From Clostridia bacterium (GTDB lineage Bacteria > Bacillota > Clostridia > Oscillospirales > CAG-272), in assembly GCA_017501245.1 (NCBI GenBank), contig JAFVXI010000019.1, positions 1-38,527 of the forward strand: a stretch of DNA of 38,527 bases. Reading direction: 5' to 3'. The notes beneath the pieces were generated by a model. It had not been told where the DNA came from and searched no databases. It saw only the letters and a list, made by a program, of their open reading frames with translations. The translations under genes were made by a program, and so were the position numbers. This document shows, in pieces, positions 22,734 through 32,558 of this stretch. Every line of letters starts with the position of its first letter. Position 1 is the first letter of the stretch.

Positions 22734-25151
22734 GTGAGATACGATAAGGAAACGGCAAGAATATGCGTCTCGGCGGAGGAGCTGACGCTTATCGCAAGGC
22801 GAAGCGTTTCCTCTATTTCGGAGGGGAGCCTCGAGGAGGCGGAGCTTTCGCCCGTTTGCGCCTCGGCGCTGAGCTTGGCGATAGGAGAGAGAAGCCCCTC
22901 CACCCTTCGCTACGGCAGGGAGACGGAGGACGGCGTCTTTGAGATCTACGGCACGGCTGACGACCTTAAGGAGGGGGCGCTGACGAGCGCCTTTTCGGTG
23001 CGCCACTCGGCAAAAAAGCCCTCCAAGGAGGAGATAGAGCTTGCAAGAGGCAAGGCGTTTATCCTCGGGTATATGTATGCGATAATACAGGGCTTTGAGC
23101 AGATTAATATAACTATTGTTTACATAAACGAGATAAACGGCGAATATAACAGCGTAAACGAGAGCGTAAGCCTTGGAAAGCTTGAGCAGTTTTTCGACCG
23201 CTGTATGCTCGTCGTGGCAAGGTATGCCGCACCCGAGATCGAGCGTGTGACCAAGAGGCTGCCGACCCTCGAGGGGATGAGGTTTCCCTTCAAGACGGTG
23301 AGAGACGGACAGAGCGAGCTTGTGCGCGCGACCTACCGCACCTTAAGGCGGGGCGAGAAGCTTTACGCCTGCGCCCCGACGGGAACGGGCAAGACGGTTT
23401 CGGTGCTTTACCCCGCCTTGAAGCTGATAGGCGAGGGCAGATGCGACAAGCTGTTTTACCTCACGCCGAAGACGACGACGGCGGGCGTTGCCGCCTCCTG
23501 CATCGAGCTGCTTGCCTCGGAGGGAGCCGACGTCAGAGCCATCGTTTTGTCTTCCAAGGAGCGCTCCTGCTCTATGGGTATGCTCTGCAAGAGGCGCTCC
23601 TCACTCTGCCCCATCTCGAGCTGTAAGGGTATTGAGGACGCCGTGCTTGCTCTATACGAAAGAGCTATCCCCGTCGTGAGGATAGACGACGTAAGAGAGG
23701 TTGCCGACAGATTTAAGGTCTGCCCCTACGAGCTGGCGCTGACCTATTCCGAGCTGTGCGATGCGGTCATCTGCGACATAAATTATCTCTTTGACCCGAG
23801 GGTCTATCTAAGGAGATATTTTGACAGGGGAGGCAGATTTGCCTTTCTTATCGACGAGGCACACAACCTCGGCGAGCGCACGAGGGAGATGTATTCGGCA
23901 GAGCTATGCCCCGACGAGGTTATCGAGAGATGTGGCTCACCGCTTATTCACGAGGGCTCTATCCTTCCTGCTCGGACGGGCGAGCTTATGACCGAGCTGT
24001 CGGGGCTGCTATATCCCTATCTCAAGGACGAGCTGCGCCCTGACAAGGAGGGAGTTATGCACGGTGCCGCAAACCTCGGTGCGCCGCCCGACGGCCTTTA
24101 CTCCATCCTCGAGGAGCTATGCACGCTCTGTGACGCCGAGCTTCGCCGCTCGTATCTGCAAAGGGACGAGCTTGCCGCCGACCGCACCTTCTATCTTAGG
24201 GAGCTATACTACGGTCTGAAGCGCTGCTACGACGCACTCCTGCGCTTTGAGGAGGGGTATCGCCTTTTGCTGTTCTGCGACGGCGACAGAGTGAGGATGA
24301 AGCTCATGCTGATGGACACGGGTGGCATTATACGCTCGGTTTTAGACCGTGGGATGGGCGCCGTGTTCTTCTCTGCTACGCTCTCGCCGATAGACTATTA
24401 TAAGTCAATTTTAGGCGGTGAGCGCACGTCCGAGACACTGATAGCGCATTCACCGTTTGCGCCCGAATGCCTCTCGGTTTCTATCATGGATAAGATCAGC
24501 ACGAGGTATTCCGAAAGGGAGAGGACTCTCCCCGCCGTCAGCCGTGCGATAGCTGCGGCGATCTCGCCCAAGAGGGGCAACTATATGATCTTTGCCCCCT
24601 CATTTGAATATCTTGAGGCACTGGCGCGCGACTTCAAAGAAAGGTATCCGAAGATCGCTACGCTCGAGCAGAGGCGGGATATGACACCCGGTGAAAAGCA
24701 GGAATTCCTCGACAAATTCCTCGAGGATAGCGACAGATATCTCGTCGGCTTCTGCACGCTTGGCGGCATCTATTCCGAGGGCGTTGACCTCGTTGGAAGG
24801 AGCCTCATCGGAGCCATCGTCGTCGGCATAGGAATGCCCTCGCTCTCCTACGAGCGTGAGGCTATGGCGGAATTCTACCAGGATAAATACGACTCGGGTA
24901 AGGAATACGCCTACGTCTACCCCGGGATGAACAGAGTTCTGCAGGCGGCGGGCAGAGTCATCCGCACCGAGAGCGACAAGGGCATTATCGTTCTTATCGA
25001 CGACCGCTTTGACGATCCGATATATAAAAAGTCCATCCCCGCCCTATGGGAAGGCATGGCGTACGTCGGCGACCCGAAGGAGCTGAACGAGCGGATAAAG
25101 GAGTTCTGGCGAGGGGTCGACGAGGAGGAAAAACGCAAAAATCAAGGCTGA
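22734..25151 (+). CDS. DinG/XPD-type Fe-S DNA helicase
   Basis: An 805-residue superfamily-2 helicase that unwinds DNA or R-loop-like structures in repair. Walker A PTGTGKT is at 215-221. Cysteines C279, C285, C292, C297 and C330 surround the expected 4Fe-4S domain. The DEAH box is LIDEAHNL (372-379). The second motor domain has FFSATLSP and QAAGRVIRT. The first 170 residues resemble the nuclease-like (PD-D/ExK) N-domain of Firmicutes DinG-like proteins, but I see no clear catalytic set. GTG with AGGAGG. It follows the virion cluster but has its own promoter and a strong terminator. Confidence 0.88.
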   Translation: MRYDKETARICVSAEELTLIARRSVSSISEGSLEEAELSPVCASALSLAIGERSPSTLRYGRETEDGVFEIYGTADDLKEGALTSAFSVRHSAKKPSKEEIELARGKAFILGYMYAIIQGFEQINITIVYINEINGEYNSVNESVSLGKLEQFFDRCMLVVARYAAPEIERVTKRLPTLEGMRFPFKTVRDGQSELVRATYRTLRRGEKLYACAPTGTGKTVSVLYPALKLIGEGRCDKLFYLTPKTTTAGVAASCIELLASEGADVRAIVLSSKERSCSMGMLCKRRSSLCPISSCKGIEDAVLALYERAIPVVRIDDVREVADRFKVCPYELALTYSELCDAVICDINYLFDPRVYLRRYFDRGGRFAFLIDEAHNLGERTREMYSAELCPDEVIERCGSPLIHEGSILPARTGELMTELSGLLYPYLKDELRPDKEGVMHGAANLGAPPDGLYSILEELCTLCDAELRRSYLQRDELAADRTFYLRELYYGLKRCYDALLRFEEGYRLLLFCDGDRVRMKLMLMDTGGIIRSVLDRGMGAVFFSATLSPIDYYKSILGGERTSETLIAHSPFAPECLSVSIMDKISTRYSERERTLPAVSRAIAAAISPKRGNYMIFAPSFEYLEALARDFKERYPKIATLEQRRDMTPGEKQEFLDKFLEDSDRYLVGFCTLGGIYSEGVDLVGRSLIGAIVVGIGMPSLSYEREAMAEFYQDKYDSGKEYAYVYPGMNRVLQAAGRVIRTESDKGIIVLIDDRFDDPIYKKSIPALWEGMAYVGDPKELNERIKEFWRGVDEEEKRKNQG

Positions 25152-25211
25152 TTTTATAAACTATTATTGTCATTTTGACTTGATATCACGCATTATCCCA
25201 CGCAAAGCGCA

Positions 25212-25264
25212 AAAAAGAGCAAGGTCACGAGGATCAAATATAGTCCCGAGATCTTGCTCTTTTT
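25212..25264. terminator. Bidirectional terminator between convergent genes
   Basis: AAAAAAGAGCAAG pairs with CTTGCTCTTTTTC across an internally structured loop, giving T runs on both strands. It separates the helicase gene (plus) from mtnN (minus). Confidence 0.85.
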
Positions 25265-25331
25265 CTATTTATTTTTGCCGTCGCCCCGGCGAAGCGAGCC
25301 TAGGGATATACCCGGGACGCAAAAGCCCGGG

Positions 25332-26027
25332 TCAATATCTCTCTATAAGTGCGAGGGTAAGCTCGGTCGAGATCTCTTCCGCCTTTGGGAGAAACTCCAT
25401 ATAGTCCATCGAGGCGTCGCCGTCTGCCGAGTCGGAGATGGCTCTGACGACTGCGAAGGGCGTGCCGTTTACGAAGGCGACCTGTGCGATAGAGGCTCCC
25501 TCCATCTCGCAGGCGAGTGCGCCGAAGTCATGGCTGATGCGGCTCTTTTCGTCACCCGTGGCGATAAATCTATCACCCGAGGCTATCCTGCCGACCTTAT
25601 AGCCGATGCCGCGCTCGGCGGCGATGGCCGAGAGGAGCCCGACAGCTCTCTCATCAGCCTCAAAGAAAATCCTGTTTATACCCGAAACGAGCCCCTTTGG
25701 ATCGCCGAGGGGTGATGTGTCCATATCGTGCTGGCAGAGCTCGGAGGCAAAGACGATGTCGAGGGGCTTAAGCTCCTTGTCGATGGCGCCGCCGACGCCC
25801 GTGTTAACGACGATACGGGGTGCAAAATTCAGTATCATAGCCTCTGCCGCTATCGCCGCAAAGACCTTGCCGATGCCGCACTTACATATTACGCAGGACT
25901 TGCCGAGGAGGCTGCCCGAATAAAAGCGGATGCCGCTGACGAGCCTCTCCTCTCTATCCGAGAGGCGGCTGATAAGAGCGGCGACCTCGCCCTCCATAGC
26001 GCCTATGACGCCTATATCGTAAGCCAT
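25332..26027 (-). CDS. mtnN: 5'-methylthioadenosine/S-adenosylhomocysteine nucleosidase
   Basis: A 231-residue cytoplasmic enzyme that cleaves MTA and SAH to adenine and the thioribose sugar. It is the step before LuxS. Glu12 (GAMEGEV), the Glu in CEMEGA (about 174) and the Asp in ISDSAD (about 198) match the E. coli catalytic set. NTGVGGA and ASGDRFI segments are typical. ATG has AAGGAGG upstream, and luxS ends 1 base earlier, so the two are coupled. Length is normal; last gene of a five-gene operon. Confidence 0.95.
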   Translation of the reverse strand: MAYDIGVIGAMEGEVAALISRLSDREERLVSGIRFYSGSLLGKSCVICKCGIGKVFAAIAAEAMILNFAPRIVVNTGVGGAIDKELKPLDIVFASELCQHDMDTSPLGDPKGLVSGINRIFFEADERAVGLLSAIAAERGIGYKVGRIASGDRFIATGDEKSRISHDFGALACEMEGASIAQVAFVNGTPFAVVRAISDSADGDASMDYMEFLPKAEEISTELTLALIERY

Positions 26028-26028
26028 C

Positions 26029-26496
26029 CTAAGCCTCCTTATACCTGAAGTCTACGGTCTGTCCCGAGAGCTGATCAAGGTATCTCGCCGCCTCGAGCCT
26101 CGCCGCCCCGACCGAAAGGTTAAGATAGTTTCCGCATTCCTTGCGGCTGCCGCCGGGCATCTCGCCCTCATAGGAGGCTATCCGCCCCAGGATATCGAGC
26201 GTGACGCTAAGGACCTCGGAGTTGTCGGCGTTGCGGACCAAAAGATAAAAGCCGGTCTGACAGCCCATAGGCCCGAAATAGATGACGTCCTCGCCGATGG
26301 GGCTCTGCCTCACCATCGTGGCAAAGAGATGCTCGAGGGAATGCATAGTGAGATTATCCATATAATCCCCGGAATTTGGCACCCGTGTACGCATATCGTA
26401 GGTCGTTATATCACCGTCTATGCGTGAGATATACATTCCGCAGCCGATAAGATCGTGATCGACCGAGAAGGATGCGATGCGCCTTAAGGGCTCCAT
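26029..26496 (-). CDS. luxS: S-ribosylhomocysteine lyase LuxS
   Basis: A 155-residue metalloenzyme that converts S-ribosylhomocysteine to homocysteine and DPD, the precursor of the AI-2 signal. The HSLEH motif at 52-56 plus Cys121 (RKECGNY) are metal ligands, and Cys79 (GPMGCQTGFYL) is the catalytic cysteine. ATG overlaps the glyQS stop (ATGA). It lies directly before mtnN, which supplies its substrate. A signalling role cannot be separated from metabolic recycling by sequence alone. Confidence 0.96.
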   Translation of the reverse strand: MEPLRRIASFSVDHDLIGCGMYISRIDGDITTYDMRTRVPNSGDYMDNLTMHSLEHLFATMVRQSPIGEDVIYFGPMGCQTGFYLLVRNADNSEVLSVTLDILGRIASYEGEMPGGSRKECGNYLNLSVGAARLEAARYLDQLSGQTVDFRYKEA

Positions 26497-27887
26497 CAGA
26501 ACTTGATCCTCTCGGCGATATACGCCTTGACCTCGGACATAGGAATACGAACCTGTTCCATAGTGTCACGGTCACGGACGGTTACGCAGCCGTCGTTCTC
26601 GGTGTCGAAGTCGTAGGTGATGCAATAGGGAGTTCCGATCTCGTCCTCACGGCGGTATCTCTTTCCGATAGAGCCGGTCTCGTCGAAGTCAACGGGGAAC
26701 TCACGCGCAAGCTCGTCGTAAAGCTCGAGCGCACGCTCGGAGAGCTTCTTGGAAAGGGGAAGCACCGCCGCCTTGACGGGAGCAAGAGCGGGATGAAGGT
26801 GAAGAACGACACGGACGTCACCCTCGCCGATGGTCTCCTCGTCGTAAGCGTCGATGAGGAACGCAAGCGCAACTCTGTCCGCTCCGAGGGAGGGTTCGAT
26901 AACGTAGGGCACGTAGTGCTCACCCGTCTCCTGATCGAAGTAGGTGAGATCCTTGCCGGAATGATCTCTGTGCTGACCGAGGTCGTAGTCGGTCCTGTCG
27001 GCTACGCCCCAGAGCTCGCCCCATCCGAAGGGGAAGAGGAACTCAAAGTCGGTCGTTGCCTTAGAGTAGAAGCAAAGCTCGTCGGGATCGTGGTCACGGA
27101 GGCGAAGGTTCTCGTCCTTCATGCCGAGGTCGAGTAGCCACTTGTGGCAGAAGTCCTTCCAATACTTGAACCACTCAAGGTCGGTGCCGGGCTTGCAGAA
27201 GAACTCAAGCTCCATCTGCTCAAACTCACGGGTCCTGAACACGAAGTTTCCGGGGGTGATCTCGTTTCTGAAGGACTTACCGATCTGGCAGACGCCGAAG
27301 GGCAGCTTCTTTCTCATCGAGCGCTGAACTGCGGGGAAGTTGACGAAGATGCCCTGCGCAGTTTCGGGACGGAGGTAGACCGTGTTGGTGGAATCCTCGG
27401 TGACGCCGATGAAGGTCTTGAACATAAGGTTAAACTTCTTGATATCGGTGAAGTCGCTGCCGCCGCAGTCGGGACAGACGATGCCCTTCTCCTTGATATA
27501 CTCAGCCATCTCGGAGAAGCTCCAGCCTGCGGGGTTATCGTTAAGGCCGTTCTGGAATGCGTAGTCCTCGATGAGCTTGTCCGCTCTGTGTCTTGCCTTA
27601 CAGCCCTTGCAGTCCATAAGGGGATCGGAGAAGCCTCCGACGTGGCCCGAGGCAACCCAGGTCTCGGGGTTCATTATGATAGCCGCATCGAGACCGACGT
27701 TGTATCTCGACTCCTGAACGAACTTCTTCCACCATGCGCGCTTAACGTTGTTCTTAAACTCGACTCCGAGGGGGCCGTAGTCCCAGGAGTTTGCGAGGCC
27801 TCCGTAGATTTCAGAACCGGGGAAGATAAATCCGCGGGTCTTACAGAGAGCTACGATCTTGTCCATTGTCTTTTTGCTGTTTTCCAT
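26496..27887 (-). CDS. glyQS: Glycyl-tRNA synthetase (dimeric type)
   Basis: A 463-residue class II synthetase that charges tRNA-Gly. Motif 2 lies in [15 protein letters not shown], motif 3 in [14 protein letters not shown] zinc site is formed by C93, C96, C138 and C141. The C-terminal anticodon-binding domain starts near residue 360 ([15 protein letters not shown]). The length matches the single-chain form. ATG follows AACGGAG. The 37-base gap from mtaB holds no T-box, so it is probably expressed from the hpt promoter. Confidence 0.97.
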   Translation of the reverse strand: MENSKKTMDKIVALCKTRGFIFPGSEIYGGLANSWDYGPLGVEFKNNVKRAWWKKFVQESRYNVGLDAAIIMNPETWVASGHVGGFSDPLMDCKGCKARHRADKLIEDYAFQNGLNDNPAGWSFSEMAEYIKEKGIVCPDCGGSDFTDIKKFNLMFKTFIGVTEDSTNTVYLRPETAQGIFVNFPAVQRSMRKKLPFGVCQIGKSFRNEITPGNFVFRTREFEQMELEFFCKPGTDLEWFKYWKDFCHKWLLDLGMKDENLRLRDHDPDELCFYSKATTDFEFLFPFGWGELWGVADRTDYDLGQHRDHSGKDLTYFDQETGEHYVPYVIEPSLGADRVALAFLIDAYDEETIGEGDVRVVLHLHPALAPVKAAVLPLSKKLSERALELYDELAREFPVDFDETGSIGKRYRREDEIGTPYCITYDFDTENDGCVTVRDRDTMEQVRIPMSEVKAYIAERIKF

Positions 27888-27924
27888 GATTTTCTCCGTT
27901 TTATGTCAATATTTATTTACAAAA

Positions 27925-29235
27925 CTACATCAGTTTCGCCAGGATGACGCCATCCTTGTGCGACGTGGGCAGGCAGGAAACGTATTCGCCCTCGAGCCCC
28001 TCGGGCGCCTCTATACGGCACTCGAAAAACTCGTCTGAATGCGCAGTATACGCTCCGTCAGAGTATGTCTCGAGGATGCATCTGAGCGCTCCGCCCTCCT
28101 CGACGACCTCGGAAAGAATGCCCTCGCGCACCTCTCTTGCCACCTCTATCAAGCGCTCGGAGCGCTCCCTCTTGACCCCCTCGGGGATCTGATCGGGATA
28201 GGATGCGGCAGGCGTGCCCGCCCTCCTTGAATATGCAAAGACGTGGCAGGCGATGAAGCCGACCTCCTTAACGAGGCTGACCGTGTCGAGGAAGTCCTCC
28301 TCGGTCTCACCCGGGAAGCCGACCATAAGATCGGTGGTAAACCTTGCGCCGGGGATATATTCCTTCAGCCTATTTATATTTTCTATCGCACGCGCCCTCG
28401 TATAGCGGCGCTTCATACGGGCAAGAACTCTGTCCGAGCCCGACTGCATAGATATATGAAAATGCGGCGTGATAGCCGGGCAGGCTCTGGCGGCGGCGGC
28501 AAAATCCTCGCCGCAAAGCTCCGGAGCGAGCGAGCCGAGCCTGATCCGCTCAACCGCCCCTCTCTCGCCAAGCTCACGGATAAGATCGCCTAAGCCGTAC
28601 CCCGTGTTAAGATCTCTGCCGTAGGAGCCGGTTTCTATGCCTGTGAGAACGACCTCACGGATGCCCGACTTAGCTAAGCCCTCTACCTCCCCTATGACGT
28701 CCTCGGGGAGCTTCGAGCGGACGGGGCCTCTCGCCTCCTTGATGGCGCAATAGGTACATTTTGACTCGCAGCCGTCCTCTATCTTGATATATGCGCGGGT
28801 CCTCGGCGCCTCGGTTATCCTCATCGGCTCAAACTCCGCACGGGTAAGGGGTGCGACGGAAACGAGGGCTTTTGATCGGTTGGATGCGCCTTTTAGGGCG
28901 AGCATCTCCATCGCCCTATCGACGACCGAGAGCTTATCCATAGTTCCAAGCACGATATCCGCTCCGACCCTCTCTGCATCCTCCGGCGAGCGCTGGGAAT
29001 AGCAGCCCATGACGGCGACGATAGCCTCGGGCGACGCCGCCCTTGCACGCCTTATCATCTGTCGGCACTTACGGTCGGACTCAGCCGTCACCGTGCAGGT
29101 GTTGATGACGTAGACGTCTGCCGCCTCACCGAAGGCTACGGGAGTGAAGCCCATATCGATAAACCTCTCCCTGACCGCCTCGGTCTCATACTGGGAGACC
29201 TTACAGCCGAGGGTGTGGAGTGCGACGGTTTGCAT
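27925..29235 (-). CDS. mtaB: tRNA t6A37 methylthiotransferase MtaB
   Basis: A 436-residue radical-SAM enzyme that adds a methylthio group to t6A at position 37 of tRNAs reading ANN codons. The N-terminal domain has C11, C47 and C78 for the first Fe-S cluster. The radical-SAM triad CESKCTYC (156-163) binds the second. A TRAM-like C-terminal domain is present (about 375-436). The start ATG overlaps the hpt stop (TAATG), so it is coupled. MiaB/RimO relatives are the alternative; the N-terminal HTLGCKVSQYE favours MtaB. Confidence 0.9.
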   Translation of the reverse strand: MQTVALHTLGCKVSQYETEAVRERFIDMGFTPVAFGEAADVYVINTCTVTAESDRKCRQMIRRARAASPEAIVAVMGCYSQRSPEDAERVGADIVLGTMDKLSVVDRAMEMLALKGASNRSKALVSVAPLTRAEFEPMRITEAPRTRAYIKIEDGCESKCTYCAIKEARGPVRSKLPEDVIGEVEGLAKSGIREVVLTGIETGSYGRDLNTGYGLGDLIRELGERGAVERIRLGSLAPELCGEDFAAAARACPAITPHFHISMQSGSDRVLARMKRRYTRARAIENINRLKEYIPGARFTTDLMVGFPGETEEDFLDTVSLVKEVGFIACHVFAYSRRAGTPAASYPDQIPEGVKRERSERLIEVAREVREGILSEVVEEGGALRCILETYSDGAYTAHSDEFFECRIEAPEGLEGEYVSCLPTSHKDGVILAKLM

Positions 29236-29777
29236 TACGAATATACGGAGGGGTCGAGGATGCCGACGTAGGGCAGCTCACGGTATCTCTCGTCGTAGTC
29301 GAGGCCGTAGCCGATGACGAACTCGTCGGGGATCTCCTTGCCGACGTAGTCGGTCTTGAAGTCGACCTTGCGCCTCGAGGGCTTGTCTAAGAGGGTGACG
29401 GTGCGCACGCTCTTTGCCCCCTTGTCGATTAGGTGCTTTACGAGGAAGGTGAGCGTCAGACCGGAGTCGATGATGTCCTCAACGACGATGAGATTGCATT
29501 CTCCGATGTCAGCCCTGTCGACGTCGAGCAGAAGATTTATCCTGCCGCCCGAGGTCGTGCCCGAGCCGTAGGAGGATATCCTGACGCACTCTATCTCAAC
29601 GGGGACGGTAAGCTTCTTCATTAAGTCGCCCATAAAGACGATCGAGCCCTTTAAGACGCAGACGAGAACTATCCTGCCCTCTACGTCCTTATAGTCACGG
29701 TCGATCTCGGCGGCAACACGGGTCGTGATCCTATCAAGCTCCTCGGCGCTGATAAGCACCCTGCTAATATCGCTCAT
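29235..29777 (-). CDS. hpt: Hypoxanthine phosphoribosyltransferase
   Basis: A 180-residue purine-salvage enzyme that makes IMP or GMP from PRPP. The PRPP-binding motif LIVVEDIIDSGLT is at 96-108. VLKGSIVFMGDL (41-52) and the flexible-loop SSYGSGTTSGG are also present. First gene of the minus-strand operon; ATG has AAGGAGG upstream and a consensus-like promoter lies about 45 bases further. Length is normal. Confidence 0.96.
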   Translation of the reverse strand: MSDISRVLISAEELDRITTRVAAEIDRDYKDVEGRIVLVCVLKGSIVFMGDLMKKLTVPVEIECVRISSYGSGTTSGGRINLLLDVDRADIGECNLIVVEDIIDSGLTLTFLVKHLIDKGAKSVRTVTLLDKPSRRKVDFKTDYVGKEIPDEFVIGYGLDYDERYRELPYVGILDPSVYS

Positions 29778-29820
29778 AAGGCCTCCTTATATTTAAAATA
29801 AAGGATTTTTTTATAACGAT

Positions 29821-29849
29821 ATTTTATCAAATTTGCTTTCTATTGTCAA
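29821..29849 (-). promoter_or_regulatory. Promoter of the hpt-mtaB-glyQS-luxS-mtnN operon
   Basis: On the minus strand, TTGACA (29844-29849), a 17-base spacer, then TAAAAT (29821-29826). It lies back to back with the rpmH promoter. Confidence 0.8.
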
Positions 29850-29899
29850 GGGTGTCTACTATTATATATTAATAAAGATAAAAATATTTTCGATTTCTC

Positions 29900-29928
29900 T
29901 TGACAAACGGGGGCGGCTCGGTTATAAT
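29900..29928 (+). promoter_or_regulatory. Promoter of rpmH
   Basis: TTGACA (29900-29905) and TATAAT (29923-29928) are perfect hexamers with a 17-base spacer, about 70 bases before the start. A strong promoter, as expected for a ribosomal protein gene. Confidence 0.9.
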
Positions 29929-29996
29929 ATACTTTGCGTTAGTATGTTTAATGCGAATACGCTCGATGTTAATTCTTACAAAAGGAGGTGCTTGTC

Positions 29997-30131
29997 ATGA
30001 AGAGAACATATCAGCCTAAGAAGAGACAGAGAAACAAGGAACACGGCTTCAGAAAGAGAATGGCAACCGCAAACGGTAGAAAAGTTCTTAAGAGAAGACG
30101 CGCCAAGGGTAGAGCTAAGCTCACCTATTAA
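29997..30131 (+). CDS. rpmH: 50S ribosomal protein L34
   Basis: A 44-residue, highly basic protein beginning [18 protein letters not shown] and continuing [20 protein letters not shown], the near-universal L34 sequence. AAAGGAGGTG precedes the ATG. First gene of the rpmH-rnpA-yidD-yidC-jag-mnmE cluster. Its arginine codons are mostly AGA, unlike the AGG-rich genes nearby, as expected for a highly expressed gene. Confidence 0.98.
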   Translation: MKRTYQPKKRQRNKEHGFRKRMATANGRKVLKRRRAKGRAKLTY

Positions 30132-30200
30132 TTCGACGTGGCACGGCCACTCGGTTAAGCTCGGTCACGCACTGTGACGGTCACTATGTGACATACAAAA

Positions 30201-30248
30201 CCTCCGATAAGTCGCCCACCAAGTCGGCATTTATCGGGGTTTTTGTTT
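30201..30248 (+). terminator. Attenuator-like terminator between rpmH and rnpA
   Basis: CCTCCGATAA pairs imperfectly with TTTATCGGGG across a loop and is followed by TTTTTGTTT. Two further small hairpins, GTCAC-gcact-GTGAC and GTCAC-tat-GTGAC, precede it (30164-30193). Partial termination would lower rnpA expression relative to rpmH. Confidence 0.75.
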
Positions 30249-30274
30249 AGTGCGGACAAGTTTAGGAGAAGCAC

Positions 30275-30652
30275 ATGAAATTTAAAGCCATAACAGAAAA
30301 TCATCTGTTCAGCAAAGCGTATTCGAAGGGTAAGAGAGCCGTGACGTCAGCTCTCGCGGTATATATCCTGCCCGACTATGCGGCTCGCCGCCTCGCGCGT
30401 GCGCACCCGCAGAAGCTCACGGTCAACCGCATCGGTCTGACCGCGTCAAAAACGCTCGGAGGAGCCGTTATCAGATCGAGATGCCGCCGCCTTATGAGAG
30501 AGGCTATGCGCCTTTTGATCAAGGAAAAGCAAATAAAAGTTGGCTTTTTGATAGTTATTGCGGCAAGACACGGTATCCTCGGTTTAAAAATGGGCGACGT
30601 TAAGCGTCAGCTTGACCACTGCTTGACGAAGCTCGAAATGTATAAGGTGTGA
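30275..30652 (+). CDS. rnpA: Ribonuclease P protein component
   Basis: A 125-residue basic protein that assists the catalytic RNA in processing tRNA 5' ends. The RNR-like signature is visible as [24 protein letters not shown] (54-77), where Ser replaces the usual Asn. The N-terminal [16 protein letters not shown] is typical. The stop is one base before the yidD ATG. Length is normal. Confidence 0.95.
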   Translation: MKFKAITENHLFSKAYSKGKRAVTSALAVYILPDYAARRLARAHPQKLTVNRIGLTASKTLGGAVIRSRCRRLMREAMRLLIKEKQIKVGFLIVIAARHGILGLKMGDVKRQLDHCLTKLEMYKV

Positions 30653-30653
30653 C

Positions 30654-31067
30654 ATGAAGCACGTAATGATCTGGCTCATACGCCTGTACAGGAAGTATAT
30701 CTCACCGCTGAAGCCGCCCTGCTGCCGCTTTACTCCAACCTGCTCTCAGTATGCCATCGAGGCGTTTGAGAAGCGAGGGTTTTTCGTCGGGTTTATACTC
30801 GCGACGTGGAGAGTATTGCGCTGCAATCCCTTTTCGAAGGGGGGCTACGACCCCGTCCCCGAGCGGGGCTTCAGAAATCCGCCTCTCACACGGGCGAAGG
30901 CGAGCGATATACCGGAAATTGACACGCCCCTTGAACAGTCGGGGGCAGAAAAAAGCTCGGTCGAGGCGACCGAGACGAACGGTGAAGCACCGAAAACAGA
31001 CCTGATATCATCCGACGGCTACGGCATAGCCGACGAGGGTCGCACGGATCGACCCGTGGATGACTGA
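30654..31067 (+). CDS. yidD: Membrane protein insertion efficiency factor YidD with acidic tail
   Basis: A 137-residue protein. The first 75 residues are a normal YidD ([53 protein letters not shown]), which helps YidC insert membrane proteins. The last 60 residues are an acidic, probably disordered extension not needed for the family. Starts one base after rnpA. Confidence 0.93.
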   Translation: MKHVMIWLIRLYRKYISPLKPPCCRFTPTCSQYAIEAFEKRGFFVGFILATWRVLRCNPFSKGGYDPVPERGFRNPPLTRAKASDIPEIDTPLEQSGAEKSSVEATETNGEAPKTDLISSDGYGIADEGRTDRPVDD

Positions 31068-31269
31068 CGGACCTGCCCACAGGAAGGATAAGCGGGCGAG
31101 CTCACACGTGCGGCGCATTATGTGTTATGCGACCGTCCATCTTCCGGAGCCCCCGAGGCAGTATAGCCTCTCTCCCCTACCTACCGCTGCGGGCGAATGG
31201 CGGTGCGGCTTGCTCTCTTTTTGAGCGAGCGAAAAATTAATCGGAAAAACTTAAAAGGAAAATTAGAAA

Positions 31270-32517
31270 ATGTTTGATTGGTTATTTGACCTGCTCGGCA
31301 TGATGATGTCCTTCTTCTCGAGCATCACGGGCAGCTATATATTGGCGCTCCTTATGTATGCGCTGATATTCAAGATAGTCTTTATCCCCTTCGGCATCAA
31401 GCAGCAGAAAAATCAGATCAAGATGGCGGGCCTTGCGCCCAAGATCCAGCTGATCAAGGCTAAGTACGCCGGCAGAAACGATCAGCGCTCCCAGCAGAAG
31501 CAGCAGGAGGAGATCATGGAGCTCCAGCAGAAGGAGGGCTACAACGGCTGCTCCGGCTGCCTCCCCCTTCTCATCCAGCTTCCCATAATCATGCTGCTCT
31601 ACTCGGTCATCCAGAGCCCCCTTTCTTATATCGCTACCGAGACCGACATCGTCAAAGAATACAACCAGAAGTATGACGATGCGGACTACTCCACCGACTC
31701 GGACTCCTTCCGTGCCGTTTACGAGGTTTACGGCGACGACGTATATAAGAAGAACGAGGACGGCTCCTTCTATAAGGATTCTAACGGCAATAACGTGCTC
31801 GTTAAGGTCGACCCCATAGGAAAGCTCTACACCCGTTACGAGCTTGCTGAGGATCAGAAGAGAAACGAGATCAAGCTCATCGACGCTATCTATAAAAACT
31901 GCTACGAGGACGACGGCGTTACCATCCGTCAGAGCGAGGTAGACTATATCGAGAAGGTCGGCATCAGGTTTGACTCTATCCCGAACTTCCGCCTCTTCGG
32001 CGTTAACCTTGCGTCGACGCCCGACATAATGAATCCCTCGATCATCCTGATCATCCCCTTCCTCGCGGCTATCTCCTCCTGGCTCTCCATGTTCTTGACC
32101 AAGAAGATGAACGGCTCGTCGTCGATGTCCGGCGGCGCACAGGACGAGGCTACCGCAAAGTCGATGAAGATCATGGATCTCATCATGCCCCTTATGACGC
32201 TTTGGATCGCCTTCAACTTCTCGGGTATGCTCGGTCTTTACTGGGTGTTCCAGTCGCTCTTAGGCCTCCTTCAGACCTTTATTCTCTCCCGTGCTATGCC
32301 CATCCCGAAGTTCTCGGAGGAGGATATGCGTGAGTTCCGCCGCCAGGAAAAGGAGATCGAAAAGCAGGCGAGAGCCGCCGCTAAGACCACCCGCCACCGC
32401 TCGCTCCACTACATCGACGAGGATGACTACGACGAGCTCCCCGAGGCTCCTCAGAATGAGGCAGCAGCAAAGAAGAGCAAGAGCTTTGGCAGCGACGCAC
32501 CCGAAATAAAGGACTAA
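31270..32517 (+). CDS. yidC: Membrane protein insertase YidC (Oxa1 family)
   Basis: A 415-residue insertase. The conserved core has helices near residues 15-40, 93-115, 253-275 and 290-330. The segment FIPFGIKQQKNQIKMAGLAPKIQLIKAKYAGR holds the cytoplasmic helical hairpin start. A long hydrophilic insert (about 120-245; TETDIVKEYNQKYDDADYS..., VYKKNEDGSFYKDSNG) falls in an extracytoplasmic loop and is unusual for Gram-positive YidC. No lipoprotein signal is seen. A charged tail follows residue 355. It follows yidD after a 200-base gap. Confidence 0.95.
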   Translation: MFDWLFDLLGMMMSFFSSITGSYILALLMYALIFKIVFIPFGIKQQKNQIKMAGLAPKIQLIKAKYAGRNDQRSQQKQQEEIMELQQKEGYNGCSGCLPLLIQLPIIMLLYSVIQSPLSYIATETDIVKEYNQKYDDADYSTDSDSFRAVYEVYGDDVYKKNEDGSFYKDSNGNNVLVKVDPIGKLYTRYELAEDQKRNEIKLIDAIYKNCYEDDGVTIRQSEVDYIEKVGIRFDSIPNFRLFGVNLASTPDIMNPSIILIIPFLAAISSWLSMFLTKKMNGSSSMSGGAQDEATAKSMKIMDLIMPLMTLWIAFNFSGMLGLYWVFQSLLGLLQTFILSRAMPIPKFSEEDMREFRRQEKEIEKQARAAAKTTRHRSLHYIDEDDYDELPEAPQNEAAAKKSKSFGSDAPEIKD

Positions 32518-32558
32518 ATGTAAATAATAGTTAGATTATTCTATCTTAGGAGAACAAA

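Noticed and set aside
27144-27947. 267-residue plus-strand frame across glyQS
   Set aside because: Antisense to a certain glycyl-tRNA synthetase gene; no ribosome binding site or recognisable domain.
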